Shown in pieces: positions 16,658-25,687 of a stretch of 37,611 nt of DNA (positions are counted from its first letter, which is position 1; the number at the start of each line of letters is the position of its first letter). Position numbers and translations under genes: made by a program. The stretch comes from Hassallia byssoidea VB512170 (GTDB lineage Bacteria > Cyanobacteriota > Cyanobacteriia > Cyanobacteriales > Nostocaceae). The stretch spans positions 1 through 37,611 of the forward strand of contig NZ_JTCM02000062.1 in assembly GCF_000817785.2 (NCBI RefSeq), read 5' to 3'. The notes under the pieces were generated by a model. The model saw only the letters and a program-made list of their open reading frames with translations, was not told the DNA's origin and made no database searches.

Positions 16658-16961
16658 CTTCTTTTTGATTTATGCAAGAAGTTTAATATCTTGCTCAACG
16701 AAGTACGACCAGACAAGATAGCTGCAAGCGCATTAACTCAAACCGCAGCGTTACAAATTATTTCGGCTGGCGTGGACAGGGAGAGGGGGAGAGGGGGGGA
16801 AGGGGAGAGGGGGGGATGGGGAGAAAGAAGAATAGAATTATTCTCCTTGTCCCCTTGTTCCCTTGTCTCCTTGTCTCCCAATGCCCATTGCCCAATTCCC
16901 AAAAATTAAATGACTCTTAAACCGTGTAAGAGGGTACTCTTGCATCCATATTAAGTCTGAT
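16658..16961. other. Gene-free stretch with a purine-rich/pyrimidine-rich repeat pair
   Basis: The frame open across 16568-16909 is not a gene: its ends are encoded by the palindrome and by GGGAGAGG/CCCTTGTCTCC repeats at about 16775-16895. I see no RNA gene or promoter I would defend. Confidence 0.6.
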
Positions 16962-17000
16962 ATGTTCCTGGCAACAACTAAACTGTTGTCAGGTAAATCA

Positions 17001-17732
17001 ATGAGTCGAATTAATGGATTTGTCGAGCGTCGTCATTTCTTAAAGCTGGCTGGTATGGCTGGCTTTGGTATTGCTACTTATAGCATACTTTGGGGCACAC
17101 AGCAAGCTGTTAATTCACAAACCATACTTGCTGATGCTCATCCAGTCAACCCCAATCCAGTTAGTTCTGATGCAGCTTTAAAAAGATTATTGGATGGTAA
17201 TAAACGGTTTGTACAGCAAAAACGTCAATATCCAGACGAATCGCGAGAACGTTTGCGATTCGTTTCTAAAACACAGTATCCTTTTGCCGCGATATTGGGC
17301 TGTGCAGATTCTAGAGTACCAGCAGAAATTATCTTCGATCAAGGACTTGGAAATTTATTTGTGGTACGAGTCGCTGGTAATGTCGTCAATGATTTGGTTA
17401 CAGGCAGCCTAGAATATTCTACAACAGTATTGGGTTCTCAGCTAATCCTGATTTTAGGTCATAGAAGATGCGGTGCAGTCGCCCAAGCAATCAAAAACGA
17501 GCCACTTTCGGGGAAAATTGGCTTTGTTGTTGAGGGCATCAAACCAGCCGTGGAAAGGGTAAAATTAACAACCGGCGATATTCAAGAAGACGCGGTTCTT
17601 GCCAATATTCAATATCAGGTTGAAGAATTGGCGAAATCAACGATTTTGGCTAAATTGGTAAGCGTTGGCAAACTCAAAATTGTTGGCGCTTGTTACGATA
17701 TTGATACTGGCAAAGTAACTGTTATTAGTTAG
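17001..17732 (+). CDS. Exported beta-class carbonic anhydrase (Tat signal)
   Basis: 243 aa from the ATG at 17001, preceded by CAGGT; an in-frame ATG at 16962 would add 13 residues ahead of the signal. The N-terminus has a twin-arginine signal (ERRHFLKLAGMAGFG). Zinc and catalytic residues are present: Cys and Asp-Arg in CADSRVP, and His and Cys in GHRRCGA. It interconverts CO2 and bicarbonate outside the cytoplasm, as the exported cyanobacterial enzymes do (EcaB-type), possibly helping to balance periplasmic carbon or pH. No carbon-concentrating genes are adjacent. Confidence 0.88.
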   Translation: MSRINGFVERRHFLKLAGMAGFGIATYSILWGTQQAVNSQTILADAHPVNPNPVSSDAALKRLLDGNKRFVQQKRQYPDESRERLRFVSKTQYPFAAILGCADSRVPAEIIFDQGLGNLFVVRVAGNVVNDLVTGSLEYSTTVLGSQLILILGHRRCGAVAQAIKNEPLSGKIGFVVEGIKPAVERVKLTTGDIQEDAVLANIQYQVEELAKSTILAKLVSVGKLKIVGACYDIDTGKVTVIS

Positions 17733-18446
17733 ATAAATTGGGTTTTTCCGTAAATCCTAACTTTTACATTTGATAATTTACACTCTCTAGAAATATACCT
17801 GCATACGGATTAATAATTAGTCAAATGAAGTTGCAATAATCAGGATAGTATTTGTCATTGCGACCAAAACGTAGTGTAGGCAAGCAATATCATCAACGCC
17901 CAAAGCGATCGCCGCAATACTCTTCAAAAGTACTGTAGGTAGAACGGTATTAGGCGATCGCCTAACTTTATCAAAGCCTTATGGAAGCTAGCTTAGACTC
18001 CACTTGTGTATACGCGGTAGCCGTTTGGGGACGCATAAAGTGCGCGACAGGTGCCTGTGCAACCGTAAACGCTCCCCGTGCGGTTGTTGTATCACTACAA
18101 TGCGCCAAAATCTCTCAGGAGCGCTCTCGATTCGGGGAGACGCTGCGCGAACGGTATAAAGCGGAGATCCACTCTTTTGTAGCTAGAAGGTGCAAAAAGG
18201 TTGCGCTCAATTACTCTCTTTTTTTCCACGGGGGGAACCGATTCTCAAAGTCCCTTGGACGCTCACCTGGACAAAAATAGGACGCCTTATTTACTAGATC
18301 CAAGGGTCTCCCACGACAATGAGCGGTTGTTCGCGCTTGCGTCTGGTGAAGGAGAAGGCTGGATGTAAAAGTGTTCATAGTGTTTGTGAAACCCCCAGCA
18401 TAAAGGGATTTAAAGGGCAAACGAGAACTTTGATCGATTTAATTAC
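17733..18446. other. Long gene-free zone with repeats
   Basis: About 710 bp without a supportable gene. The open frame at 17981-18280 is low-quality (Cys- and Arg-rich, made of repeat words such as GACGCTGCGCGAAC). The left part is AT-rich with HIP1 octamers; the right part (18251-18407) is the second copy of the palindromic element. Confidence 0.6.
18251..18407. repeat. Palindromic dispersed element, copy 2 (degenerate, enlarged)
   Basis: It shares, in the same order as copy 1, CCCTTGGA, GGACAAAAAT, CGCCTTATTTACTAGATCC (one change per few bases), CCCACGACA, GAAGGCTG and GTTTGTGAA-CCCC. The right inverted arm has decayed and about 35 bp are inserted in the middle, so it is older or rearranged. 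Confidence 0.7.
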
Positions 18447-18474
18447 TTGACATGCAACCAATTAGTTGCATAAT
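18447..18474 (+). promoter_or_regulatory. Promoter with palindromic operator ahead of the ArsR gene
   Basis: TTGACA (18447-18452), 16-bp spacer, CATAAT (18469-18474). The spacer holds TGCAAC-N6-GTTGCA (18453-18470), an inverted repeat that would let a dimeric repressor cover the polymerase site. The expected transcription start is at about 18481, only 2 nt before the ATG. Confidence 0.65.
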
Positions 18475-18482
18475 ATTCTAAT

Positions 18483-18803
18483 ATGAATGTAGTGTTCAAA
18501 GCGCTTGCCGATCCGAGCCGGAGGAAATTACTCGACCAGTTGTACAGCCACAACGGTCAAACATTAAGTGAACTGTGCGAACACTTAGAGATGACGCGGC
18601 AAGCCGTTACCAAACATCTAGCGTTGTTGGAGGAAGCGAATCTGGTTGTCACAGAGTGGCGTGGGCGAGAAAAACTGCATTACCTCAATCCAGCCCCGAT
18701 TCAAGACATTTACGATCGCTGGATTCGTAAATATGAACGTCAGCAATTAGAAGCATTAAGTGAATTAAAGCGAAACCTGGAAGCAAACACCAAGGAGCCA
18801 TAA
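18483..18803 (+). CDS. ArsR-family transcriptional repressor
   Basis: 106 aa winged helix: FKALADPSRRKLLDQL at the N-terminus, then the recognition helix MTRQAVTKHLALLEEANLV and the wing TEWRGREKLHYL. There is no metal-binding Cys motif (no CVC), so it belongs to the metal-independent branch usually paired with an SRPBCC/AHSA1 gene, which follows here after 1 bp. It probably represses its own operon through the palindrome overlapping its promoter. The protein start is where the family starts, which makes the mRNA nearly leaderless. Confidence 0.9.
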   Translation: MNVVFKALADPSRRKLLDQLYSHNGQTLSELCEHLEMTRQAVTKHLALLEEANLVVTEWRGREKLHYLNPAPIQDIYDRWIRKYERQQLEALSELKRNLEANTKEP

Positions 18804-18804
18804 C

Positions 18805-19239
18805 ATGGATCAGCAAAAGTTCGTTTATGTAACCTACATTGCCACAAAGAAAGAAAAACTTTGGGAGGCATTGACCGGCGAAGCATTCACCCAGCAATAT
18901 TGGGGCGGCAGGCGAATTCAATCTGATTGGCAGGTTGGCTCACCCGTGCAGCATGTTAAGGAAGATGGCGAGTCTGAGTGCAAAGGCGAAGTATTGCAAT
19001 CTGAACCACCTCATCGGCTTTCCTATACCTTCGAGTCACCTGGCTTCAACGAAGAACGTCCGTCATGTGTGTTGTTCGAGTTAGAGCAAAACGGCTCAAC
19101 AGTAAAGTTAACGCTGACTCACGATCGTCTCGATGCACAAGCTTACATGAGCATTAGCCGAGGCTGGAGCGCGATTTTGTCTAGTCTCAAGAGCCTGCTG
19201 GAAACAGGCGATGTACTAGCTTTGGCTGCCTGCAAGTAA
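18805..19239 (+). CDS. SRPBCC (AHSA1-type) domain protein
   Basis: 144 aa. It has the family pattern YIATKKEKLWEALTGEAFTQQYWGG at the start, GEVLQSEPPHRLSYTF in the middle and RGWSAILSSLKSLLETG at the end, forming a helix-grip hydrophobic cavity. Function in this branch is unknown; a ligand-binding or stress role is likely. It has a good Shine-Dalgarno (AAGGAGCC) inside the arsR end, so the two are co-translated. Confidence 0.88.
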   Translation: MDQQKFVYVTYIATKKEKLWEALTGEAFTQQYWGGRRIQSDWQVGSPVQHVKEDGESECKGEVLQSEPPHRLSYTFESPGFNEERPSCVLFELEQNGSTVKLTLTHDRLDAQAYMSISRGWSAILSSLKSLLETGDVLALAACK

Positions 19240-19335
19240 TGGAATAGCTAATGGGTAATTAGAGTTTTAATCATTCCCGATTCCCAATTTCTAATTTGAA
19301 TTTCCAACCTTTGATTCTGATCTGGAGAAACTCGC

Positions 19336-19968
19336 ATGATTCCTACCGTCATTGAACAATCGGGTCGGGGCGAGAGAGCCTTCGACATTTATTCTCGCCT
19401 GCTGCGTGAGCGGATTATTTTTCTGGCAGAAACGGTTGAGTCTGAAATGGCTAACCGAATTGTGGCGCAAATGCTGTTTCTGGAAGCCGAAGACCCAGAA
19501 AAGGACATTTACCTGTATATCAATTCTCCAGGTGGTTCTGTGCTGGCAGGTCTGGGCATTTATGACACAATGAATCACATTCGTCCGGATGTTTGCACAA
19601 TTTGCTATGGCATGGCAGCCAGTATGGGCGCATTTCTACTCGGTGCAGGTGCTAAAGGCAAACGCAGCAGTTTGCCCAGTTCGCGGATTATGATTCATCA
19701 ACCCTCTGGTGGAGTGCAGGGACAGGCAGTAGATATTGAGATTCAAGCGAAGGAAATTCTGTACTTGAAGCGGCAGATTAACGAGCGTATGGCTAACTAC
19801 ACGGGACAACCATTGGAGCGAATAGAACAAGATACTGAACGGGATTTCTTTATGTCCGCACAGGAAGCAGTAACGTATGGCTTGATCGATCGGGTGATCG
19901 ATCGCCCTACTCTACCCATTCACCCCGAACTGACGTTTCCAACCCAAGCGATCGCATCGCCGACATAG
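19336..19968 (+). CDS. clpP: ATP-dependent Clp protease proteolytic subunit
   Basis: 210 aa, normal length. The catalytic triad is present: Ser96 (GMAASMGAF), His121 (MIHQPSGG) and Asp170 (DTERDFF). YINSPGGSV and the C-terminal [10 protein letters not shown] are also typical. It forms the tetradecameric chamber fed by ClpC or ClpX. No clp ATPase or second clpP lies beside it, so it is one of several cyanobacterial ClpP paralogues; which one I cannot say. GGAGAA precedes the start. Confidence 0.93.
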   Translation: MIPTVIEQSGRGERAFDIYSRLLRERIIFLAETVESEMANRIVAQMLFLEAEDPEKDIYLYINSPGGSVLAGLGIYDTMNHIRPDVCTICYGMAASMGAFLLGAGAKGKRSSLPSSRIMIHQPSGGVQGQAVDIEIQAKEILYLKRQINERMANYTGQPLERIEQDTERDFFMSAQEAVTYGLIDRVIDRPTLPIHPELTFPTQAIASPT

Positions 19969-20248
19969 TACTTTTTGGGTTGGTTTGTATGGTCAGTTAT
20001 GGGTGTGTGCGATGGAGTTTTGGACGGATTTAGCCCTTGATTTGATGCGACTAAAGCCCAACAAACTGACCTATTTTCACTTATGGTTTACGGGTTTACA
20101 TGCTATGGCTCTTATTCAGTCAGCATTGTAGCCGTGATTAAGGTTATCCATAGTTAACCACGTCGCGTAGCGGCTGCGGTTGAACTTAATTTTATGCAGC
20201 CTATGATCTGTTAGTTTGTATTAGATTACACTCAAAAGGACTTAGCCT

Positions 20249-20643
20249 ATGCCGTCCGTCTCTGAACAGCAAATTATTGATGTCGAAGAGCGACTACGAT
20301 TAGCCATGCTCTCTTGTGATGTCGAAGCACTGGAAGTCCCTAATTTCAGCCGATCTCATTTTCACCAGTCACCTCGGTCAGGTCGTCAGCAAGCAGGACG
20401 ATCTGGCGTTTCATCGAGCTTATGTATTCAAGTTGCAAACGATCAAACCATCAGAAAGAAAAATAAAGTTTATTGAGGGGCTTGCGATCGTCTCAGTTCG
20501 TGTGCAGCTAACCGGCATATGCCGGTGAGTCACCGTTCACAGATGACCTCCGATACACCCGCATCTGGTGTCGTCGCTCCTCCGGCACTTGGCAAATTGT
20601 CGCTGGACACAGTAGCGCTGTGCAGGAGAAGAGCTTCTTCTAA
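20249..20643 (+). pseudogene. SnoaL/DUF4440-like (NTF2 fold) protein, two frameshifts
   Basis: Starts after AAGGACTT. Frame 1 encodes MPSVSEQQIIDVEERL...DVEALE, then one extra base at about 20337 moves the homology to a frame encoding SLISADLIFTSHLGQVVSKQDDL...VSVRVQLTG. A two-base loss at about 20515 moves it again to AGESPFTDDLRYTRIW...GTWQIVAGHSSAVQE, ending at 20643. Stitched together it is a complete ~130-aa NTF2-like protein with Arg and Trp near the C-terminus as in the family. Broken unless the base calls are wrong. Confidence 0.8.
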
Positions 20644-20738
20644 ATTGCTAGTGAGACCATGCTTTGAAGACTGTTGGCAGGGCGATCGCATTTAATTAGA
20701 CAGCGTTAGGCAATTCTGAAACGATTGCAGGTTAGTCA

Positions 20739-21376
20739 ATGCAAGTCAGATCTTCTACTCCTGATGACATATCGCTTATTTTCTCGTTCATCCAGAAAAA
20801 AGCAGAGTTTGACCGAAACATCGGTGCATTTTCGGGTGTGCTGCAAGTCTCTGAAGATAAGTTACGCACAACCCTTTTTGGAGCAATCCCTTTTGCCTAC
20901 GTGTTATTTGCGATGTCTTCAGGATGTGAGATTGGGTTTGCATTATATGGCTTTAGATACTCATCATTCGCAGGTCAGGCTAGTATCTGGCTTGATTTTT
21001 CTGTTTGTCAATCCAGAGATGAGAAGTCAAGGCGCTGGAGCAGCGTTAATGAATCAACTCGCTCGAATTGCTCAGGAACATGACTGTACCCATCTTGCTT
21101 GGAATGCAGATGCAAAGAAACACTCGTGGGCTTAGTTTTTATCATCGGTTGGGTGCAGAAATTACAGAACAGCATGGTCATCGATGTTTTTTGAGGTGGG
21201 TTCCGTGGGTGACTGCATTAGATTGCGCTGAACCGGAAAGTCGTAAAGGTTGTCGCCGTCCGGTTAGTTTAAACATTACGCGATCAAATGAAAGCGAAGC
21301 TAAAAGTACCGCTAGCAGTAGGTATCAAACACCAGCCCAAGCAGAAGAATTTAAAAAAAACTCCCACAATTCCTAG
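20739..21376 (+). pseudogene. GNAT acetyltransferase relic, two frameshifts
   Basis: Frame 1 (from 20739) gives MQVRSSTPDDISLIFSFI...IWLD. An extra T in the run at about 20995 shifts to LFVNPEMRSQGAGAALMNQLARIAQ, which holds the acetyl-CoA-binding R-x-x-G-x-G/A motif. An extra A in the run at about 21118 shifts to NTRGLSFYHRLGAEITEQHGHRCFLRW. The last 40 codons to 21376 no longer look like GNAT, so the true gene end was probably near 21205. Both indels are in homopolymers, so either decay or sequencing error is possible. Confidence 0.8.
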
Positions 21377-21483
21377 AGATCATAAAAAAACACGTAATAG
21401 CACCTTATTCAGTAGCTTAGTGTGCTTTTCATTTAAGCCAGATTCAGATACCAGAAAATATCATTTAATCTACGTAATTAAAA

Positions 21484-21960
21484 GTGACGATCAAATTCAG
21501 CCAAGAACAATTACAAACCATCCGCACTCATGCGGAAAATATTTATCCGCAAGAATGCTGCGGTATAATTATAGGCTATATGGCATTAGGCAAAACAGTG
21601 GTAGAAGTAATACTAACTGAAAATGTCTGGAGTATAGAAACGGCATTCGATTTTCCAACTGATGCAAAAAAAGACGGGAAAACTCCAGACGTACTTAATA
21701 AAAGCCGACGATATGCGATCGCACCGGAAATTATGTTAAAAGTACAAAAAGAAGCACGCTCAAGCTCATTAAATATTATTGGTATATACCACTCGCATCC
21801 AGATTATCCAGCGATTCCTTCAGAAAGCGATCGCATACTCGCTTGGCAAGAATATTCATATATCATAGTTTCTGTCCCCAACGGCAAAGCTGGTGAAATC
21901 AAAAGCTGGCATCTTAATGACACTCACCAATTTCAAGAAGAAGCAATAGAAATTGCATAA
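21484..21960 (+). CDS. JAMM/M67-family metallopeptidase (Mov34-like)
   Basis: 158 aa, GTG start. Zinc site complete: Glu24 in PQECCG, His103-x-His105 in YHSHPDYPAIPSESD, with Ser113 and Asp116. Bacterial members cut peptides from the C-terminus of ubiquitin-like sulfur carriers (Mec+ with CysO) or act in thiocarboxylate pathways. The MoeB-type activating enzyme downstream in the same direction supports this kind of role; no carrier-protein gene is visible between or beside them. No Shine-Dalgarno is seen at the GTG, so the exact start is uncertain. Confidence 0.9.
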   Translation: MTIKFSQEQLQTIRTHAENIYPQECCGIIIGYMALGKTVVEVILTENVWSIETAFDFPTDAKKDGKTPDVLNKSRRYAIAPEIMLKVQKEARSSSLNIIGIYHSHPDYPAIPSESDRILAWQEYSYIIVSVPNGKAGEIKSWHLNDTHQFQEEAIEIA

Positions 21961-21988
21961 AAAAATTAACAATCCCAAATCTTATATT

Positions 21989-22043
21989 TTCTTCCCCACT
22001 CCCCACTCCCCACTCCCCACTCCCCACTCCCCCACCTCCCCAC
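21989..22043. repeat. CCCCACT heptad tract
   Basis: Five to six CCCCACT units between the JAMM and MoeB genes. Confidence 0.8.
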
Positions 22044-22096
22044 AGCGTCACATTTTTCGGTAGGATTAATATTCCGCGCTTCCACATCAAACTGCT

Positions 22097-23269
22097 ATGC
22101 TCAATCCCAATCTGGATGAAATCCAGCTCACAAAAGACGATTACGAACGTTACTCCCGACACCTGATTTTGCCAGAAGTCGGATTGGAAGGACAAAAACG
22201 TTTAAAAGCCGCTAGTGTACTGTGTATCGGTACAGGTGGACTCGGTGCGCCGTTGCTATTGTATCTTGCGGCGGCGGGTATCGGACGCATTGGTATTGTT
22301 GACTTCGATATTGTCGATACTTCCAACTTGCAACGCCAAGTAATTCACGGTACATCTTGGGTGGGTAAACCTAAGATAGAATCTGCAAAGAACCGCATTC
22401 ACGAGATTAACCCTCATTGTCAGGTTGATCTTTACGAAACTCGCTTGAGTTCTGAAAACGCTCTTGATATCATTAAGCCTTACGATATCGTCGTGGATGG
22501 GACTGATAACTTTCCCACACGGTATCTTGTTAACGACGCTTGCGTGTTGTTAGATAAACCCAACGTCTATGGTTCAATTTTTCGCTTTGAAGGGCAAGCT
22601 ACGGTATTTAACTACGAAGGTGGACCAAATTATCGTGACTTGTACCCAGAACCACCACCACCAGGAATGGTTCCCTCTTGTGCAGAAGGTGGCGTACTCG
22701 GAATTTTACCAGGAATTATTGGTTTAATTCAAGCAACGGAAACTATTAAAATCATTTTGGGTAAGGGTGAAACTCTAAGCGGGCGACTAATGCTGTATGA
22801 TGCCCTTAACATGAAATTCCGGGAATTAAAGTTGCGTCCCAATCCAGTGCGCCCGGTGATTGAAAAGTTGATAGACTACGAACAATTCTGCGGTATCCCA
22901 CAAGCAAAAGCAGAGGAAGAAAAACAGCAGATGGAAATTCAAGAAATGACGGTGCAGGAATTAAAGCAGTTGTTAGATAGCGGTGCAGATGATTTCGTCC
23001 TGCTGGATGTCCGCAACCCCCATGAGTATGAAATTGCCAAAATAGAAGGCAGTGTTTTAGTACCATTACCGGATATTGAAAACGGTGAAGGTGTTACAAA
23101 AGTTAAAGAATTACTAAACGGACACCGCTTAATAGCTCATTGTAAAATGGGCGGGCGATCGGCGAAAGCTTTGGGCATCCTCAAAGAAGCGGGAATTGAA
23201 GGTACAAATGTTAAGGGTGGTATCACCGCTTGGAGTAAAGAAGTAGATCCGTCAGTGCCAACGTATTAA
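22097..23269 (+). CDS. moeB: MoeB/ThiF E1-like adenylyltransferase fused to rhodanese
   Basis: 390 aa. The adenylation domain has the nucleotide loop GTGGLGAP (residues 45-52), NLQRQ (77-81) and DGTDNFPTRYLVND. The rhodanese domain (about 280-385) has active Cys349 in HCKMGGRS. Such proteins activate the C-terminus of MoaD/ThiS-like carriers and supply the sulfur themselves. The two CxxC zinc pairs of E. coli MoeB are missing: PNYRDLYPEPPPPG and NPVRPVIEK stand where they would be, while PSCAEGG is kept. It starts 136 bp after the JAMM gene. Confidence 0.9.
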   Translation: MLNPNLDEIQLTKDDYERYSRHLILPEVGLEGQKRLKAASVLCIGTGGLGAPLLLYLAAAGIGRIGIVDFDIVDTSNLQRQVIHGTSWVGKPKIESAKNRIHEINPHCQVDLYETRLSSENALDIIKPYDIVVDGTDNFPTRYLVNDACVLLDKPNVYGSIFRFEGQATVFNYEGGPNYRDLYPEPPPPGMVPSCAEGGVLGILPGIIGLIQATETIKIILGKGETLSGRLMLYDALNMKFRELKLRPNPVRPVIEKLIDYEQFCGIPQAKAEEEKQQMEIQEMTVQELKQLLDSGADDFVLLDVRNPHEYEIAKIEGSVLVPLPDIENGEGVTKVKELLNGHRLIAHCKMGGRSAKALGILKEAGIEGTNVKGGITAWSKEVDPSVPTY

Positions 23270-23277
23270 TTTTTAAA

Positions 23278-23323
23278 CGCAGAGGGACGCGGAGGTATTT
23301 ATCTTTCTCTGCGAACCTCTGCG
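23278..23323. terminator. CGCAGAGG hairpin between convergent genes
   Basis: CGCAGAGG (23278-23285) pairs with CCTCTGCG (23316-23323) in the gap between moeB and the oppositely directed ATPase gene. No T-run, so a terminator role is inferred from position. It belongs to the same repeat type as 6149-6192. Confidence 0.45.
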
Positions 23324-23353
23324 CTGACTTTGCGTTACTTTGCGTTTCAATTC

Positions 23354-25636
23354 TTACTTCTGGGCAAACCACTGCCGAATCAACTCGACTTGGAAGCGAT
23401 AGCCATCTTCAGCTTCCTCAATTAGCTCACGCCTTAAGAGTAAGTTAATGGAGCTGTCGAAACTATCTGGAAAGTCACGGGATAAAGCTTTTTTACTCAC
23501 CGTTATACCTTCCCCTTTTTCTGCTAAGAAGCGCAAAACTTTTAACTCCGATTCCTTAATTTGGTTGTTTTGAATATCAGCGAAGAAGAAACTACCATTT
23601 GTCAAAGCCTGTGGCACAGCTGCTTCTACCTCCTTAGAAGTAGCTAATCTTCTTGAACCTGGACGTTGTTGATTCTTGATATCAACAATTTCATTACACA
23701 GAAGCTGCACTAGACATGGGTGACAACGTGTAAGTTCCAATACTCTCTCAACAGCATCAGGTTCATAATGTAAGGGAAAATTTTTAACAGGTTGTTCAAT
23801 GAGTTGACGGGCTTCTTCTTCTTGCAAGTAGCTGATACGTAGGACTTGTACATTGATTAAGTAGCTAGCCCAACGCTGATATTCTTCTAAAGTATGGGAG
23901 CCTGCTAACAGCACCTTAAAACGGGGACGATGTTGTATCAAATTACGTAGCATACCCAATACGTCCTGCTCATCAAAGCGTCCTTTTGCTATAGCGTTGT
24001 CCAGCACTTCAAACTCATCTAGGGCAAGCAGTACAGTGTTATCCTCTAAAGCTTGCTCAACTTCATCAAGCCATTCATCAAACCGGGTGAAAGGATCAAG
24101 CGCTAACATTTCTCGCGTTAGGGATGGAAGGGTCAAACCTCTTTGCCTACTAGCTGAGTTCATCATGCCTCTAGCAAGGTTGTAGAGAAAACCTGAATAG
24201 TCAGTTGTTCGTGAAGCTGACCCTTGTAAATCAACAAACATCGGGATGATAGTATTAGGTAATAGGCGTCCTAAGTTATTGAGCAGAGATGTTTTACCCA
24301 TTCGCCTTTGACCGTAGAGTAGTAAAGGTGGACGACGCCGATCTATAAGTAGTTGTTCTATACGAACACTTATATCAGTACGTCCAACAAATATTTCCTG
24401 CTGTTCTGAAAGGGGTATACCTGTGATGTACGGAGAATCGATTTCTTGACGTAGTTCAGAGGCTTTTGCCAGTTCCTCTACACAGTTAGTTATTATCTGA
24501 CTCCAACGTATAGAAATAGGTTGCAATCGGATGGCATATTCATCATTGCTTATGGTTAACTCCCTCGAAACAGCATCCAAACGGTCAGCAACAGCTTTCA
24601 GGCTAAGACGCTGATTATAAGTTGTTGCTTGGTTCAAAGCAGCATTAACATCTTCACTGAAACGATTGAAGCTCCTAATAAGTGAGCTGACTAATGTTTC
24701 CAGTTCCAGTTCACTAGTAGCTAAATCTCTATGAACTTGACGCACAGCTTCCAAATCAGCACAGCTTTCTATTCGGCGTGTATCCATTTCAATCAGTGCA
24801 GTTTGTGCAGCCCAGCGTTGAGGACTAGTACTTAAGTATTTAATAGCGGCTTTCCCCTCATCAGGGTTACGTTCCATCACCAATATCAAGTGCTTTTCCA
24901 AGCCTTTTAACGGTCTATGCTGCCACTCATCCCAGAATGCTGAATGATAACGCAAAAGATTAGTTATACTTTTGCTTTTAACACTGTCAAATCTATAGAG
25001 AAGTTTGTTGAATAATTTAATTAAGGGAACGAATGCCACAAATCGCATAAGTTTCCATATAAGTGTTATGATATTTGCTATTTTGCCAATCCTTTGTAAT
25101 ATTTTGCCAAAAACCACATTGATTGGCTCTCTATTATTATTTTTATATAATCCAAAACCCAACCAGAAAACAAAAATACCGATAGTAATTGCAAATAAAC
25201 GAACTGACACTTCAAAAGCAATACCAAAAGCTATACTCTCGATTATGCTAATGAATAAGCCACAAGCTAGGTTTACCGAGACTCCAAAATAAACACCAAC
25301 AACAAGGCTGATTAATGTACCAAAAAAAACGTTAAATATAAACTTTTCTGTTGACTTCCCTAATATTAATAACAGTAAGTTAAGAGATAAATTCAATAGC
25401 AAAGGCAGAATTAAATATCCTTGTAACAGTAGCACCCACAAATCAAAATTTCGCCGTTTAACACGGTTCCATGATTGCGATTCAGGATCTAAAGCTGGGT
25501 CAATACGCTTTAGGTGATTCCGCCAAACTGAGGGACGGAAGACAATCCAAAACAGTAGTTGTAAGCTACCCAGGAGCAAGTTAGGGTGCTGTTCGGGTGC
25601 ATGGGTGTAGACTTTGGAGTAGTCAGTGTGGGGCAT
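23354..25636 (-). CDS. Membrane-anchored STAND-type AAA ATPase
   Basis: 760 aa from the ATG at 25636 (PHTDYSKVYTHAPEQ); the frame is open to 25675. Residues 20-165 hold several hydrophobic segments (four or five membrane spans). A helical region follows, then the ATPase: YITGIPLSE, FVGRTDI, Walker A GQRRMGKTS (442-450) and Walker B VLLALDEFEVLD. The C-terminal 150 residues contain LLRRELIEEAEDGYRFQVELIRQWF, a winged-helix sensor end. STAND ATPases switch between ADP-closed and ATP-open oligomers to trigger effectors; here the effector is probably the membrane domain. It is the last gene of a minus-strand run with the HNH and CHAT genes. Confidence 0.85.
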   Translation of the reverse strand: MPHTDYSKVYTHAPEQHPNLLLGSLQLLFWIVFRPSVWRNHLKRIDPALDPESQSWNRVKRRNFDLWVLLLQGYLILPLLLNLSLNLLLLILGKSTEKFIFNVFFGTLISLVVGVYFGVSVNLACGLFISIIESIAFGIAFEVSVRLFAITIGIFVFWLGFGLYKNNNREPINVVFGKILQRIGKIANIITLIWKLMRFVAFVPLIKLFNKLLYRFDSVKSKSITNLLRYHSAFWDEWQHRPLKGLEKHLILVMERNPDEGKAAIKYLSTSPQRWAAQTALIEMDTRRIESCADLEAVRQVHRDLATSELELETLVSSLIRSFNRFSEDVNAALNQATTYNQRLSLKAVADRLDAVSRELTISNDEYAIRLQPISIRWSQIITNCVEELAKASELRQEIDSPYITGIPLSEQQEIFVGRTDISVRIEQLLIDRRRPPLLLYGQRRMGKTSLLNNLGRLLPNTIIPMFVDLQGSASRTTDYSGFLYNLARGMMNSASRQRGLTLPSLTREMLALDPFTRFDEWLDEVEQALEDNTVLLALDEFEVLDNAIAKGRFDEQDVLGMLRNLIQHRPRFKVLLAGSHTLEEYQRWASYLINVQVLRISYLQEEEARQLIEQPVKNFPLHYEPDAVERVLELTRCHPCLVQLLCNEIVDIKNQQRPGSRRLATSKEVEAAVPQALTNGSFFFADIQNNQIKESELKVLRFLAEKGEGITVSKKALSRDFPDSFDSSINLLLRRELIEEAEDGYRFQVELIRQWFAQK

Positions 25637-25687
25637 GGGATTTTGTATTTTATAGTTTTGATTTTTGATTATCACTACCTAGTTTCT

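Noticed and set aside
16568-16909. 113-aa open frame after the TpsA gene
   Set aside because: Both ends are translated repeat DNA (palindrome and GGGAGAGG tract), with no recognisable domain.
17981-18280. 99-aa open frame in the gene-free zone
   Set aside because: Composition is that of repeat words; no homology by eye and no ribosome binding site.
18211-18420. 69-aa minus-strand frame
   Set aside because: Entirely within the second copy of the dispersed palindromic element.
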